The translations under genes and the position numbers were made by a program. Below, one piece after another: positions 1 through 8,977 of a stretch of 64,000 nt of DNA. A model generated the notes under the pieces. That model had not been told where the DNA came from. It saw nothing but the letters and a program-made list of their open reading frames with translations, and ran no database searches. This stretch comes from an uncultured Bacilli bacterium (GTDB taxonomy: Bacteria; Bacillota_I; Bacilli_A; RF39; UBA660), in contig CAKPIS010000001.1 of NCBI GenBank assembly GCA_934162425.1, positions 62,001 through 126,000 of the forward strand, read 5' to 3'. How positions within the stretch are numbered: the stretch's first letter is position 1; every line of letters begins with the position of its first letter.

Positions 1-1223
1 GATGCCTTTATTTCTCCTTCTAGTACTATTTTTGTTGAAGAATCATCTAAATCTACAATTCTAAGTATTTCTTCTATAGTAGTAATATTTTGAAGTACTT
101 TAGCTAAACCATCTTGAAGAAGAGTTTTAGTATCACCTGTATAAACAAGTTTTCTTAATTCTTCCTTAGGAATTTCATTTGCTATAGCATCTCTTATTTC
201 TTGATTAATAACTAATACTTCATGTATAGCAATACGACCTTTATAACCACCAACACATTCAGGACATCCTTCAGCGTAAGCAAGTTCATTTATATCTATA
301 CCTAAATTAGCTTTAATTAGCTTTTTTTCATATTCAATAGCAGGTCTTTTTTTCATACAATGAGGACAAATTCTTCTAGCTAATTTTTGTGATACTATAC
401 CATTTAATGAACTAGCTAAAAGATAAGTTTCAACTTCCATATCAGTTAAACGTTCAATTGTATTTAATGCATTATTAGTATGAAGTGTAGATAGTACTAA
501 GTGACCAGTAATAGATGCTCTAACTGCTATTTTAGCTGTTTCATCATCTCTTATTTCTCCGATCATTATTATATCAGGGTCTTGTCTTAATATAGAACGA
601 AGTACGTTAGCAAACGTAAGACCAATTTCACTATTAACTTGTATTTGGTTAATGCCATCAATACCCATTTCAACTGGATCTTCAACGGTAACTAGATTAA
701 CTTCAGGAGTGTTAAGTAACTGTAAAAGAGAGTATACAGTAGTAGATTTACCAGAACCAGTAGCACCAGTTACTAATATAATTCCATTTGGTTCTTTAAT
801 CAAATCTTTCATTTTTCTTAAATTATCAGGAGAAAATCCTAAACTTTCAAGACCTTTAAGTGAAGCTGTATAATCAAGTATACGAATAACTATTTTTTCT
901 CCTTCATTAGTAGGAAGAGAAGATACACGCATATCTAAATTTATATCACGAATAGTAGTTTTAATAGCACCATCTTGAGGAAGTCTAGACTCTGTAATAT
1001 CCATACCAGATATTATTTTTAATCTAGCTACTAGATTTTTTCTTATGTTTTCTGGAATAATTGCATAATCTATTAAAATACCATCTATTCTAAATCTAAC
1101 CTTTATATGATCTTCATATGGATCAAAGTGTATATCACTAGCACCTGCTTCAGCAGCACTATATAATATTTCAGTAACTACATCTGTTATTGGTAATTTA
1201 GTAAAATCTATTTGTTTTAACAT
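1..1223 (-). CDS. pilB: Type IV pilus/type II secretion assembly ATPase (PilB/GspE/ComGA family), 3' end outside the window
   Basis: Hexameric ATPase that powers assembly of type IV pilus or competence pseudopilus subunits at the cytoplasmic face of the membrane. About 407 residues are visible and the frame stays open at the window edge. It starts with ATG at 1223 behind a strong GGGGAGG. The usual N1 domain is missing: the protein begins almost directly with the ASDIHF motif, as ComGA does. A Walker A motif GATGSGKST lies near residue 153, followed by an Asp box (VEDPVE), Walker B (DIIMIGEIRD) and a His box (STLHTNNA). The C-terminal part has a tetracysteine zinc site (CPHC...CPEC), typical of PilB/GspE. 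It is divergent from two prepilin genes on the right, so it probably serves them. The family is certain; whether the role is piliation or DNA uptake is not shown. Confidence 0.93.
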   Translation of the reverse strand, partial: MLKQIDFTKLPITDVVTEILYSAAEAGASDIHFDPYEDHIKVRFRIDGILIDYAIIPENIRKNLVARLKIISGMDITESRLPQDGAIKTTIRDINLDMRVSSLPTNEGEKIVIRILDYTASLKGLESLGFSPDNLRKMKDLIKEPNGIILVTGATGSGKSTTVYSLLQLLNTPEVNLVTVEDPVEMGIDGINQIQVNSEIGLTFANVLRSILRQDPDIIMIGEIRDDETAKIAVRASITGHLVLSTLHTNNALNTIERLTDMEVETYLLASSLNGIVSQKLARRICPHCMKKRPAIEYEKKLIKANLGIDINELAYAEGCPECVGGYKGRIAIHEVLVINQEIRDAIANEIPKEELRKLVYTGDTKTLLQDGLAKVLQNITTIEEILRIVDLDDSSTKIVLEGEIKA

Positions 1224-1362
1224 AAATACCTCCCCTTATTATTCCTTTATACTTTTATAAAAATAAAATCATTATTATTCTTATCTTTACTCTAGATTTT
1301 ATTATAATAATATTATATAATATATTTTAGAAGATATCAAGTATTTGAAAGGGTGATAACTA

Positions 1363-1923
1363 GTGAAAAAGAATAATAAAGGTTTTTTCTTAGCAGAAAC
1401 AATAGTAGTATTAGCGCTTGTTACAACAGTAGTAGTCTTTGTATCTGCAAACGTACCTAATCTTTATAAAAATTATAAATTACAAATAGAAAGTTATGAT
1501 AGAACAGAAGATATATATTTACTTAAGGCTATAGAAAAAGCTAATAAGAGAGCTATAGATAATGTAACTAGTACTGAGTGTTCTAGTAGTGGTAGTTCTT
1601 TTGTGGGTCAAAAAATATATGGTTCAGGTACTACTGGTGATATTAATAATGTCAGTTATGCTACTAAATTAACTTCATTAAATTTGCCATCTGGTTATAG
1701 CAGTAGTAGCTTCTATTTAACAGGTTATTTAACAAGTTTAAGTGACGATGATTATAATTTTAACAAATACTTAAAAAGAATTAAAAAGACATCTAACTTT
1801 AAAGCTGATTATAGATTAATTGGAGTGTTAAAAAAAGGTGGTTCTACTGAAACTACTTATGCATCAATTAGAATAGAAAATCCAGATATTTTAGGTAACA
1901 GAGGGTGTAATTTAGGAGAATGA
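1363..1923 (+). CDS. Prepilin-like protein (type IV pilin/pseudopilin signal)
   Basis: Probable minor pilin or pseudopilin exported through a type IV pilus machine. The N-terminus has a short basic leader ending in Gly followed by FFLAE, which is a class III prepilin cleavage site with the conserved Glu at +5, and then a hydrophobic helix of about 20 residues. The remaining 150 residues are Ser/Thr/Tyr-rich with two Cys and match no family that I recognise. The start is GTG at 1363, with a GGGTGAT ribosome site a few bases upstream. The gene overlaps the next prepilin gene by its ATGA junction, so the two are co-translated, and it is divergent from the pilB-like ATPase. The pilin class is well supported; the specific role is not. 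Confidence 0.8.
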   Translation: MKKNNKGFFLAETIVVLALVTTVVVFVSANVPNLYKNYKLQIESYDRTEDIYLLKAIEKANKRAIDNVTSTECSSSGSSFVGQKIYGSGTTGDINNVSYATKLTSLNLPSGYSSSSFYLTGYLTSLSDDDYNFNKYLKRIKKTSNFKADYRLIGVLKKGGSTETTYASIRIENPDILGNRGCNLGE

Positions 1924-1925
1924 TT

Positions 1926-2729
1926 ATGAAGAAATTAAATAAAAAAGGTGTTACGTTAATAGAATTAATAGTTAGTTTTGCAATAGTTAGTATTGCCATG
2001 ATATATTTTTATCAAACTATAGTTGATTTACATAGAATGTATAAAAATTCAAATAAAGCAACTGATGAATTTGTAAATAAAGATTATGCTTTAAGAGTAC
2101 TTGATGCTTATATTAAAAATGGCAATGACTTGAATGATATTTTACCATCATCTGATTCGCAAGTAAGGATTTGTGAAAATTATGATATGTTCTGTGATGA
2201 TGATAAAACTGAGATTTTAGATAATAATAATTTTAAGAAGATTATATTAAAAGATAAAGAAAAAAAAATGATAACTGAATATTATAAATGGTCAGAAAAT
2301 GAAACGGTTGATGTTAGTAACTTGTGTAACGACACTTCTTCTATATTCTATAGTGAGTGCGGAAAAGTACTTTCAACAAATCTAGATAATAGTTATAGAG
2401 CAACACAAACTTTTAATGTTACTAATGGCGAAAAATATAAATTAAAATATAAGATTAAATCTGACACCACAAATTCCTTATCAAATTCTTGTATTTTTTC
2501 TACCGAAGATGTAGACGGTACAACCCGAACTGAAAAATTTGGTGTTGATGATTATACTGAAAATTGGACTCCGGATTTAATAGTTAGTAAAGAAAATGGT
2601 GATTATTACCTTACAATAAAAGAGGTTTCTGATATTTATATTGTTAATTTAAGAGCAATTGGAACATTTAAGTCACCAAATGTATTATGTGAAGGTGAAC
2701 TTGTGGATGTAAGGCCAATTGATAAATAA
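1926..2729 (+). CDS. Prepilin-like protein with large C-terminal beta-rich domain
   Basis: Second pilin-like protein of the pair. The leader MKKLNKKG is followed by VTLIE, a canonical prepilin peptidase site with Glu at +5, and a hydrophobic helix to about residue 30. The C-terminal half looks like a beta-sandwich (repeated aromatic/Thr strands) and contains five Cys, so it may be disulfide-stabilised outside the cell. I choose ATG 1926 rather than the overlapping ATG at 1920, because the GGAG at about 1914 would lie only two bases from 1920 but eight from 1926. At about 267 residues it is long for a pseudopilin and resembles PilW/PilV-type minor pilins. It is probably in one operon with the preceding gene. 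Confidence 0.78.
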   Translation: MKKLNKKGVTLIELIVSFAIVSIAMIYFYQTIVDLHRMYKNSNKATDEFVNKDYALRVLDAYIKNGNDLNDILPSSDSQVRICENYDMFCDDDKTEILDNNNFKKIILKDKEKKMITEYYKWSENETVDVSNLCNDTSSIFYSECGKVLSTNLDNSYRATQTFNVTNGEKYKLKYKIKSDTTNSLSNSCIFSTEDVDGTTRTEKFGVDDYTENWTPDLIVSKENGDYYLTIKEVSDIYIVNLRAIGTFKSPNVLCEGELVDVRPIDK

Positions 2730-2736
2730 GAATGAT

Positions 2737-2767
2737 AAAGGGATAGCAAACCTATTGCTGTCCTTTT
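2737..2767 (+). terminator. Imperfect terminator hairpin after the prepilin pair
   Basis: AAAGG...GCA pairs with TGC...CCTTT around a short loop, with an internal mismatch, followed by a weak T-rich tail. It separates the prepilin pair from polC. Confidence 0.4.
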
Positions 2768-2881
2768 GTTATGAAGAAATAAAATAAAATTTATATGTCT
2801 AGACTTGATGTTAAACATAATTTATTGTAAACTAGTATTGTTTATACTTGTTAGAGTAGTTAGAAGAAGTGGGTGATTAAA

Positions 2882-5800
2882 GTGCATGATAAATTAAAAT
2901 TACTACTTAGTAAAATTAATTTGCCTGATAATTATTATGAAGCATTTAATAACGGAAAAATACTTAAATTAAGGTTAGATAATGCAAGACGTAATGGTAC
3001 ATTTGTTGTTGAATTAGATAATATATTACCTAGTAATATACTATTGTTTGTTAATGAAAATATTAAAAATGGGTTTCCTGATATGGATTCTATGAAAATA
3101 GAGTTTGTTATTAAAAATATTAATTATAATGACTCAGTTAATTTTTATAAAGAAGCTATAGATAGTAGTACTTTAGCTAAACCTATGAAAGAGTTATTTA
3201 TAGAAAAGAAAGTTTTATATGATGATAATTATTTAGTTATTGAAATAGATAATGTTGCAGAAAAGAGTATATTAGAAAATCATTTAGATAGTATTATTTC
3301 TTATTATAAAAAATTAGGATTTAATGATATTAAGATTAAGACTTTTATTAATAAAGAAAATTCTTTAAAGGTAAAAAAAGAGTTAGAAGATGAAATAAAA
3401 AATGAAACTATTACACCTATTAAAAAAGAAGAGAGTAATATACTTTATGGTGATGAAATAAAAGCTAGTACTATTACTAGTATTAAAGATATTATTGCAG
3501 AAGATGGTAATGTAACTGTTGAAGCTTTTGTATTTGGAGTAGAAGAATTTGAGTCTAGTAAAAGTAATTTTAAGATATTAACTTTTAAAATTAGTGATAA
3601 GACTGATAGTATTTTTGCTAAACTTTTTACTAAGGAAGCTGATGTATTTAAAAAATTATCTAAGTCTATGAAGTCTGGATGGTTTAGAATAAATGGTTAT
3701 GTTAAGCAAGATATATATTCTCATGATTTAGTTTTAAATATAAGACATGTTAATAAAATAGCATCGAAAGATGTAAAAGTAGTGGATGATGCCGAAATAA
3801 AAAGAGTAGAACTTCATGCTCATACTATGATGAGTCAAATGGATGGAGTAACTAAACTTGATCTTGGTAAACATACTTGTGAACTTGTATCGCGTGCAAT
3901 TGATATGGGATACCGTGGTGTTGCTATAACTGACCATAATGGATGTCAAGCATTTCCTATAGCATATTCTATTATTAAAGCTCATAATAAAAAAATAGAA
4001 GATAAATCTAAACATTTTAAAGGGCTTTATGGTACAGAACTTACTTTAGTTGATGATACTGTAAATATTGTTATAAGACCTACTAATAAAAAATTGCTTG
4101 AAGAAACTTATGTTGTTTTTGATACTGAGACAACTGGTTTTAATGCTGCAACTAATGATCAAATGATTGAAATTGGTGCTGTAAAACTTAAAAAAGGGGA
4201 AATTATAGATTCATTTGATGAGTTAATTGATCCTAAAAGACATATTCCAGAAAAGATTACTAATTTAACTTGTATTACTGATGCCATGGTAGCAGGTCAT
4301 GATACAGAAGATGTAGTAACTAAAAAGTTTTTAGAATGGATAGGAGATGCTACTTTAGTTGCACATAATGCTAAGTTTGATATATCATTTTTAGAAATAG
4401 CTATGAAAAAATATGACTTAGGCACATTAACTAATACAGTAGTTGATACATTAGAGTTATCAAGAGTATTAGATCAAGGTTATGGAAGACATGGACTTTC
4501 TGCATTAGTTAAAAGATATAATGTACCATGGGAAGAAGATGCTCACCATAGAGCAGATTATGATGCTAAAGGAACAGCACTTGTTTTTGCTAAAATGCTA
4601 GATAAATTAGATTCTCAAAACTATGAAATAATAAGTGATTTAGAAAGACTAATACCTAAAGATGAAATTCATAAGTTTGGTAGAACTTATCATTTTAATG
4701 CAATAGCTAAAAATAAAACTGGTCTTAAAAACTTATTTAAGATAATATCACTTGCTAATACAGTTTATTTATATAAAACTCCTAGAATATTAAGAAGTAA
4801 ATTAGAAGAGTTAAGAGAGGGTTTATTAATTGGTAGCGGTTGTTATGAATCAGAAGTATTTACGTTAGCTAGAAGTAAAGAAGGGGAAGAGTTAAATAAC
4901 ATAATTAATTTTTATGATTATGTAGAAGTACAACCTCCAGAAGTTTATTCTCATCTATTGCAAATGAGTGATTTTAAAGATGAAGAAGAACTTAAAAATC
5001 ATATTAGAAAAGTAATTGAAGAAACTAAAGCAGCGGGTAAATTAATTGTTGCAACAGGTGATGTACATCATTTTTTAAGAGAGGATAAAATATATAGACA
5101 AATTATTGTTAATCAAAAAGTACCTGGTGGTGGAAGACATCCTTTAGCAAGAGAAGCAATAAAAGAAATTCCATCACAACATTTTAGAACTACAAATGAA
5201 ATGTTAAGTGATTTTGACTTTTTAGGAAAAGATCTTGCTAATGAAATAGTTGTTACTAATACTAATAAATTTCTTGATTTAGTTGATGAATTAGAAGTTA
5301 TTATAGATACTGGTGGTGTACCTTTTTCTCCTAGAATTAAAAGTGATGATGGTCTATCTTACCTAGATTGCCCACGTGTTGTAACAGACTTAGTATATGA
5401 AAAAGCAGCTTCTTGGTATGGAAAACCTCTTCCACATAATATAGAAGAGAGAATTGCAATAGAGTTATATGGTAATATAGTATATACTGCTTGTAGTTAT
5501 AAAATAAAAGAAGAAAAGCCTGATATAGATGATGATACTTTAACTAATGAAACATTTGATATGATGCATGAGGTAATAGTAAATGGTTTTGATTCTGTTA
5601 AGAGTTTATTAAAAGAATATTTAACTAAAACTTGGGATAGCAAGGAAGAATTAACTGAAGAATTATTAGAAAAAATGATGAAGAAAGAATTAGGTGGTGT
5701 TATAGGAGCTGGATTTGATCCTATATATCTAATTGCTCAAAGGTTAGTTAAACACTCTAATGATGATGGCTATTTAGTTGGTTCTCGTGGTTCTGTAGGT

Positions 5801-7480
5801 TCATCATTTGTTGCTACAATGATGGGTATAACAGAAGTTAATCCGCTTCCAGCTCATTATAGATGTTTAAATTGCAAGCATAGTATATTTGATTTTGATG
5901 ATGGTACTCCTTTAGGTAAACAGTATTCAACAGGATTTGACCTTCCTGATAAAATATGTCCTTGTTGTGGACATAAGTTATATAAAGATGGACAAGATAT
6001 GCCATTTGCAACATTCCTTGGATTTAATGCTGATAAAGTTCCTGATATAGATCTTAACTTTAGTGATTTAAACCAAGCTTCTGCTCATGCTTATACCAAA
6101 GTATTATTTGGAGCTGATAATGTATATAGAGCAGGAACAATTGGTACTGTTGCAGAAAAAACAGCTTATGGGTTTGTTAAAGGATATTTAGAAGATAAAG
6201 GGATAAATAAAAGAGGAGCTGAGGTAGAACGTTTGGCACTTGGTTGTACTGGAGTTAAAAGAACAACAGGACAGCATCCTGGTGGTATTGTTGTTATTCC
6301 AGATTATAAGGAAGTATTTGATTTTACACCATTCCAATATCCAGCAGAGGATGCTAAAAGTGCATGGAGAACAACACACTTTGATTATCACTCTATAGAA
6401 GAGTGCGTACTTAAGCTTGATATATTAGGACACTCTGATCCAACTCAGCTTAGAATGATACAAGATTTAACACATACTGATATTACTAAAGTACCATTAG
6501 ATGATAAAGATACTATGAGTATTTTTACATCTACTAAGGCACTTGGTGTTACAAATGAACAAATAATGAATAAAACAGGTACTTTAGGTATTCCAGAATT
6601 TGGTACTAATTTTACTATTGGAATGGTTTATGAGACAAAACCTACAACCTTTGCTGAATTAATTAAAATATCAGGTTTATCCCATGGTACTGATGTTTGG
6701 CTTGGTAATGCTCAAGAGTTAATTAAAAATAATATAGTACCATTTAAAGATGTTATAGGGTGTCGTGATGATATAATGGTATATTTAATGTATCATGGTG
6801 TAAAGCCTATCAAGGCATTTAAAATAATGGAGTTTGTTCGTAAAGGAAAAGCTTCTAAAGATCCAGAAACATGGAAAGAACATAAGCAAACTATGATTGA
6901 TGCTAATATACCAGATTGGTTTATTGATTCTTGTGGTAAGATTAAGTACATGTTCCCAAAAGCTCATGCTGCTGCATATGTTATATCAGCATTTAGAATA
7001 GCATGGTATAAGGTTCATATGCCTGTATACTTTTATGCATCATGGCTTACTTCTAAGGCAACTGATGTTGATGTAGATTCTATGATAAGAGGTTATGAAG
7101 CTATTAAAAGTAAAATTATAGATATACAAAATAAAGGCTTTGATGCAACTAATAAAGAAATGGGACAATTAGAAAGTCTTAAAGTATGCTTAGAAGCTTG
7201 TGCAAGAAAAATTAACTTCTTACCAATAGATTTATATAAAAGTGAGGCAACTGTTTGGAAAGTAAAAGATGATAATAATATATATCCTCCATTTTCTTCA
7301 ATAGATGGATTAGGTGATACAGTAGCTCTTAAAATAGTTGAAGAAAGAAAAAAAGGAGAGTTTATTAGTATAGAAGATTTACAAGTTAGAGCTAAAATAT
7401 CTGCTACGTTAATTGATAAGATGCGTATGATGGGTATTTTAGATAATATGCCAGAGTCTAGTCAGTTATCACTTTTTTAA
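2882..7480 (+). CDS. polC: DNA polymerase III alpha subunit, PolC type
   Basis: Replicative polymerase of low-GC Gram-positives, with a built-in 3'-5' proofreading exonuclease. Domains in order: an N-terminal helical region; an OB fold near residues 200-300; the first PHP segment (ELHAHTMMSQMDG, near 312); a DnaQ-type exonuclease starting at VFDTETTGF; the second PHP part; then palm, thumb and fingers. A zinc knuckle CLNC...CPCC lies near residue 1000, and the polymerase aspartates are in PDIDLNFS. A C-terminal helix-hairpin-helix region ends the protein. At about 1530 residues it is somewhat longer than the usual 1440. GTG 2882 is preferred over GTG 2873, because the GGGTGAT at 2871 is then correctly spaced. 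It appears monocistronic. Confidence 0.97.
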   Translation: MHDKLKLLLSKINLPDNYYEAFNNGKILKLRLDNARRNGTFVVELDNILPSNILLFVNENIKNGFPDMDSMKIEFVIKNINYNDSVNFYKEAIDSSTLAKPMKELFIEKKVLYDDNYLVIEIDNVAEKSILENHLDSIISYYKKLGFNDIKIKTFINKENSLKVKKELEDEIKNETITPIKKEESNILYGDEIKASTITSIKDIIAEDGNVTVEAFVFGVEEFESSKSNFKILTFKISDKTDSIFAKLFTKEADVFKKLSKSMKSGWFRINGYVKQDIYSHDLVLNIRHVNKIASKDVKVVDDAEIKRVELHAHTMMSQMDGVTKLDLGKHTCELVSRAIDMGYRGVAITDHNGCQAFPIAYSIIKAHNKKIEDKSKHFKGLYGTELTLVDDTVNIVIRPTNKKLLEETYVVFDTETTGFNAATNDQMIEIGAVKLKKGEIIDSFDELIDPKRHIPEKITNLTCITDAMVAGHDTEDVVTKKFLEWIGDATLVAHNAKFDISFLEIAMKKYDLGTLTNTVVDTLELSRVLDQGYGRHGLSALVKRYNVPWEEDAHHRADYDAKGTALVFAKMLDKLDSQNYEIISDLERLIPKDEIHKFGRTYHFNAIAKNKTGLKNLFKIISLANTVYLYKTPRILRSKLEELREGLLIGSGCYESEVFTLARSKEGEELNNIINFYDYVEVQPPEVYSHLLQMSDFKDEEELKNHIRKVIEETKAAGKLIVATGDVHHFLREDKIYRQIIVNQKVPGGGRHPLAREAIKEIPSQHFRTTNEMLSDFDFLGKDLANEIVVTNTNKFLDLVDELEVIIDTGGVPFSPRIKSDDGLSYLDCPRVVTDLVYEKAASWYGKPLPHNIEERIAIELYGNIVYTACSYKIKEEKPDIDDDTLTNETFDMMHEVIVNGFDSVKSLLKEYLTKTWDSKEELTEELLEKMMKKELGGVIGAGFDPIYLIAQRLVKHSNDDGYLVGSRGSVGSSFVATMMGITEVNPLPAHYRCLNCKHSIFDFDDGTPLGKQYSTGFDLPDKICPCCGHKLYKDGQDMPFATFLGFNADKVPDIDLNFSDLNQASAHAYTKVLFGADNVYRAGTIGTVAEKTAYGFVKGYLEDKGINKRGAEVERLALGCTGVKRTTGQHPGGIVVIPDYKEVFDFTPFQYPAEDAKSAWRTTHFDYHSIEECVLKLDILGHSDPTQLRMIQDLTHTDITKVPLDDKDTMSIFTSTKALGVTNEQIMNKTGTLGIPEFGTNFTIGMVYETKPTTFAELIKISGLSHGTDVWLGNAQELIKNNIVPFKDVIGCRDDIMVYLMYHGVKPIKAFKIMEFVRKGKASKDPETWKEHKQTMIDANIPDWFIDSCGKIKYMFPKAHAAAYVISAFRIAWYKVHMPVYFYASWLTSKATDVDVDSMIRGYEAIKSKIIDIQNKGFDATNKEMGQLESLKVCLEACARKINFLPIDLYKSEATVWKVKDDNNIYPPFSSIDGLGDTVALKIVEERKKGEFISIEDLQVRAKISATLIDKMRMMGILDNMPESSQLSLF

Positions 7481-7571
7481 AAAATATTGCATAAAAGTAA
7501 TAACAATGTATATAATAATATTGACAGTGTAAATAAAAATGATATATTTTAAATATAGGAGGTGTTATTAT

Positions 7572-7835
7572 ATGACTCAAACAAATATCAATATTAGGAT
7601 GGACTCAAATTTAAAAAGACAATTTGAGGAATTTTGTTCTTCGATTGGAATGACGATGACTACGGCTATTTGTGTCTTTGCAAAACAAGCTATTCGTGAT
7701 CATAAAATTCCATTTGAAATAAGAAGTGATTCTGACCCTTTTTATAATTCTTCTAACATAAAAAGACTAGAAAAATCTGTTAATCAACTTGAGAATAATG
7801 ATGGAACTATACATGAGGTAAATTTGGATGATTAA
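7572..7835 (+). CDS. RelB/DinJ-family antitoxin
   Basis: Antitoxin of a type II toxin-antitoxin pair. The protein has 87 residues. The N-terminus (NINIRMDSNLKRQFEEFC) has the beta strand and helix of a ribbon-helix-helix DNA-binding domain typical of RelB/DinJ. The C-terminal 30 residues are acidic and would wrap the toxin. ATG 7572 is chosen because GGAGGTG lies just upstream; a longer reading from 7539 has no ribosome site. It overlaps the toxin reading frame by eight bases, the normal arrangement, which couples translation. Proteins of this type usually repress their own promoter. The antitoxin is intact although its toxin is broken. Confidence 0.88.
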   Translation: MTQTNINIRMDSNLKRQFEEFCSSIGMTMTTAICVFAKQAIRDHKIPFEIRSDSDPFYNSSNIKRLEKSVNQLENNDGTIHEVNLDD

Positions 7836-8091
7836 AATGTGGTCTGATGAGGCGTGGGAGGATTTTATCTATTGGACTAATCAAGATAAAAAAACGTTAA
7901 AGCGTATTCTAAAAATTTTGAAGGATATTGATAGAAACAAGTATGAAGGTATAGGAAAGACAGAACCATTAATTGGAAATTTTTCTTGATACTGGAGTAG
8001 GAGAATAGATAATTGTAATAGAATTGTCTATAAAATAGAAAATAATGTAATTAAAATTGCGCAGTGTGGATCACATTATTTGGATAAATAA
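7828..8091 (+). pseudogene. yoeB: YoeB-family mRNA interferase interrupted by one in-frame TGA
   Basis: The reading frame starts at ATG 7828 inside the antitoxin gene and matches YoeB along its full length: an N-terminal WSDEAWEDFIYW, then KTEPLIGNFS, then YWSRRIDNCNRIVYKI, and a C-terminal SHY near the end. The codon at 7987-7989 is TGA where YoeB proteins have Gly (the conserved SG[FY]WSRR segment), so one base change from GGA explains it. The rest of the frame is open to TAA at 8091 (87 codons), and the expected catalytic Glu, Arg and His-Tyr positions are still present. The loss must therefore be recent, or the base is a sequencing error. The predicted truncated product of 53 residues lacks the catalytic C-terminus. 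Confidence 0.88.
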
Positions 8092-8109
8092 AACCATTAG
8101 AAAAGCAAT

Positions 8110-8138
8110 AGAGCCTAAAGCATATTTAGACTCTTTTT
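8110..8138 (+). terminator. Terminator after the toxin-antitoxin pair
   Basis: AGAGCCTAAA pairs with TTTAGACTCT (one mismatch) around a four-base loop, followed by a run of T. Confidence 0.65.
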
Positions 8139-8178
8139 CATATAAAACGAAATATTTAACTTAAATAATTCAAATTTA

Positions 8179-8207
8179 TTGTCTTAAATTGTAATTTTTG
8201 TTATAAT
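8179..8207 (+). promoter_or_regulatory. Sigma-A-type promoter of the Tad operon
   Basis: TTGTCT at 8179-8184, a 17-bp spacer, then TATAAT at 8202-8207, with an extended -10 TG one base upstream. It lies about 30 bp before the first Tad gene. Confidence 0.7.
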
Positions 8208-8235
8208 ACTAATTGATAATAGGGGATTGATAGAT

Positions 8236-8580
8236 ATGAAAAATAAAAAGGGTCAAGCTTTAGTAGAATTTGTAATTATATTACCCGTTATGTTACTGCT
8301 TATTTTTTCTATCATTGACTTTGGAATAGTTATATATGAAAAAAATAATTTAGAAAATGTTATATCAGATGCAGTTACGTTATATGAAAACGGAGAAAAT
8401 TTAGATACAATAAAAAATACCATTAAAAATAAAGATGACTTGGACATATTGATTGAAAATAAAGATAATTATGTTGTAATGGAAATAAAAAAAAGTATAG
8501 AGCCTATTACACCAGGACTTAATTATTTTAAAGATAAAGTATTTGATATTAAGACTAGTAGGGTGATAAAAAATGATTAA
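8236..8580 (+). CDS. TadE-like pilus assembly protein
   Basis: Minor pilin-like component of the Tad/Flp pilus machine, anchored by one N-terminal helix. The sequence KKGQALVEFVIILPVMLLLIF is the TadE/TadG signature (GQ-x-LVEF followed by a long hydrophobic stretch). About 85 mainly charged residues follow outside the membrane. ATG 8236 is chosen with AGGGGAT at 8221; the upstream TTG has no suitable ribosome site. It is the first gene of a run of six with overlapping or closely spaced ends (tadE, tadE/G-like, tadZ, tadA, tadB, tadC). The family is clear; the exact assignment within the TadE/F/G group is not. Confidence 0.82.
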   Translation: MKNKKGQALVEFVIILPVMLLLIFSIIDFGIVIYEKNNLENVISDAVTLYENGENLDTIKNTIKNKDDLDILIENKDNYVVMEIKKSIEPITPGLNYFKDKVFDIKTSRVIKND

Positions 8581-8977
8581 GTTAAATAATAAGGGACAAT
8601 CTCTGTTTTTATTTGTTATTTTTATACCAATTTTTATAATACTAGGAGCATTTGTAATAGATATTGGAATTGCTAAAATAGAAGAAAATAAATTAAATGA
8701 TATATCTATATTATCTCTTAATTATGGACTTAATCATATAAATGAAAATCCGTATGACAAAATGCTTGATTTAATTAATAAAAATGATTCTAAAATAGAT
8801 AAATATAACGTTGATATAGATTTAGAAAATAAAAGAATAGATATAAAATTAGAAAAAAATGTAAATGGTTTTTTTGGAAGAATAATTGGAAAAGATAAAT
8901 ATAATGTTTTAAGTAATTATACTGGTTATATTGAAAGTGATGGAAATAAAAAAATAGAAAGGGTGTTATCAAAGTGA
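8573..8977 (+). CDS. TadE/TadG-like minor pilus component
   Basis: Small single-pass protein with a Tad-type N-terminus: NNKGQSLFLFVIFIPIF and a hydrophobic helix to about residue 35. About 100 residues of Lys/Asp/Asn-rich sequence follow. It overlaps the TadE-like gene by eight bases and has the GGGTGAT ribosome site within that gene. Its stop overlaps the GTG start of the tadZ-like gene. It lacks the von Willebrand domain of full-length TadG, so it is best seen as a second TadE/F-type subunit. It belongs to the same transcription unit as its neighbours. Confidence 0.72.
   Translation: MIKLNNKGQSLFLFVIFIPIFIILGAFVIDIGIAKIEENKLNDISILSLNYGLNHINENPYDKMLDLINKNDSKIDKYNVDIDLENKRIDIKLEKNVNGFFGRIIGKDKYNVLSNYTGYIESDGNKKIERVLSK

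Noticed and set aside
652..873. Plus-strand reading frame inside the pilB-like gene
   Set aside because: It lies fully within the ATPase coding region on the other strand and has no ribosome site or recognisable product.
7987..7989. TGA read as Gly (alternative code) to explain the YoeB stop
   Set aside because: TGA serves as the stop in many overlapping gene ends here, and only this one gene would need recoding; a nonsense mutation or sequence error is simpler.
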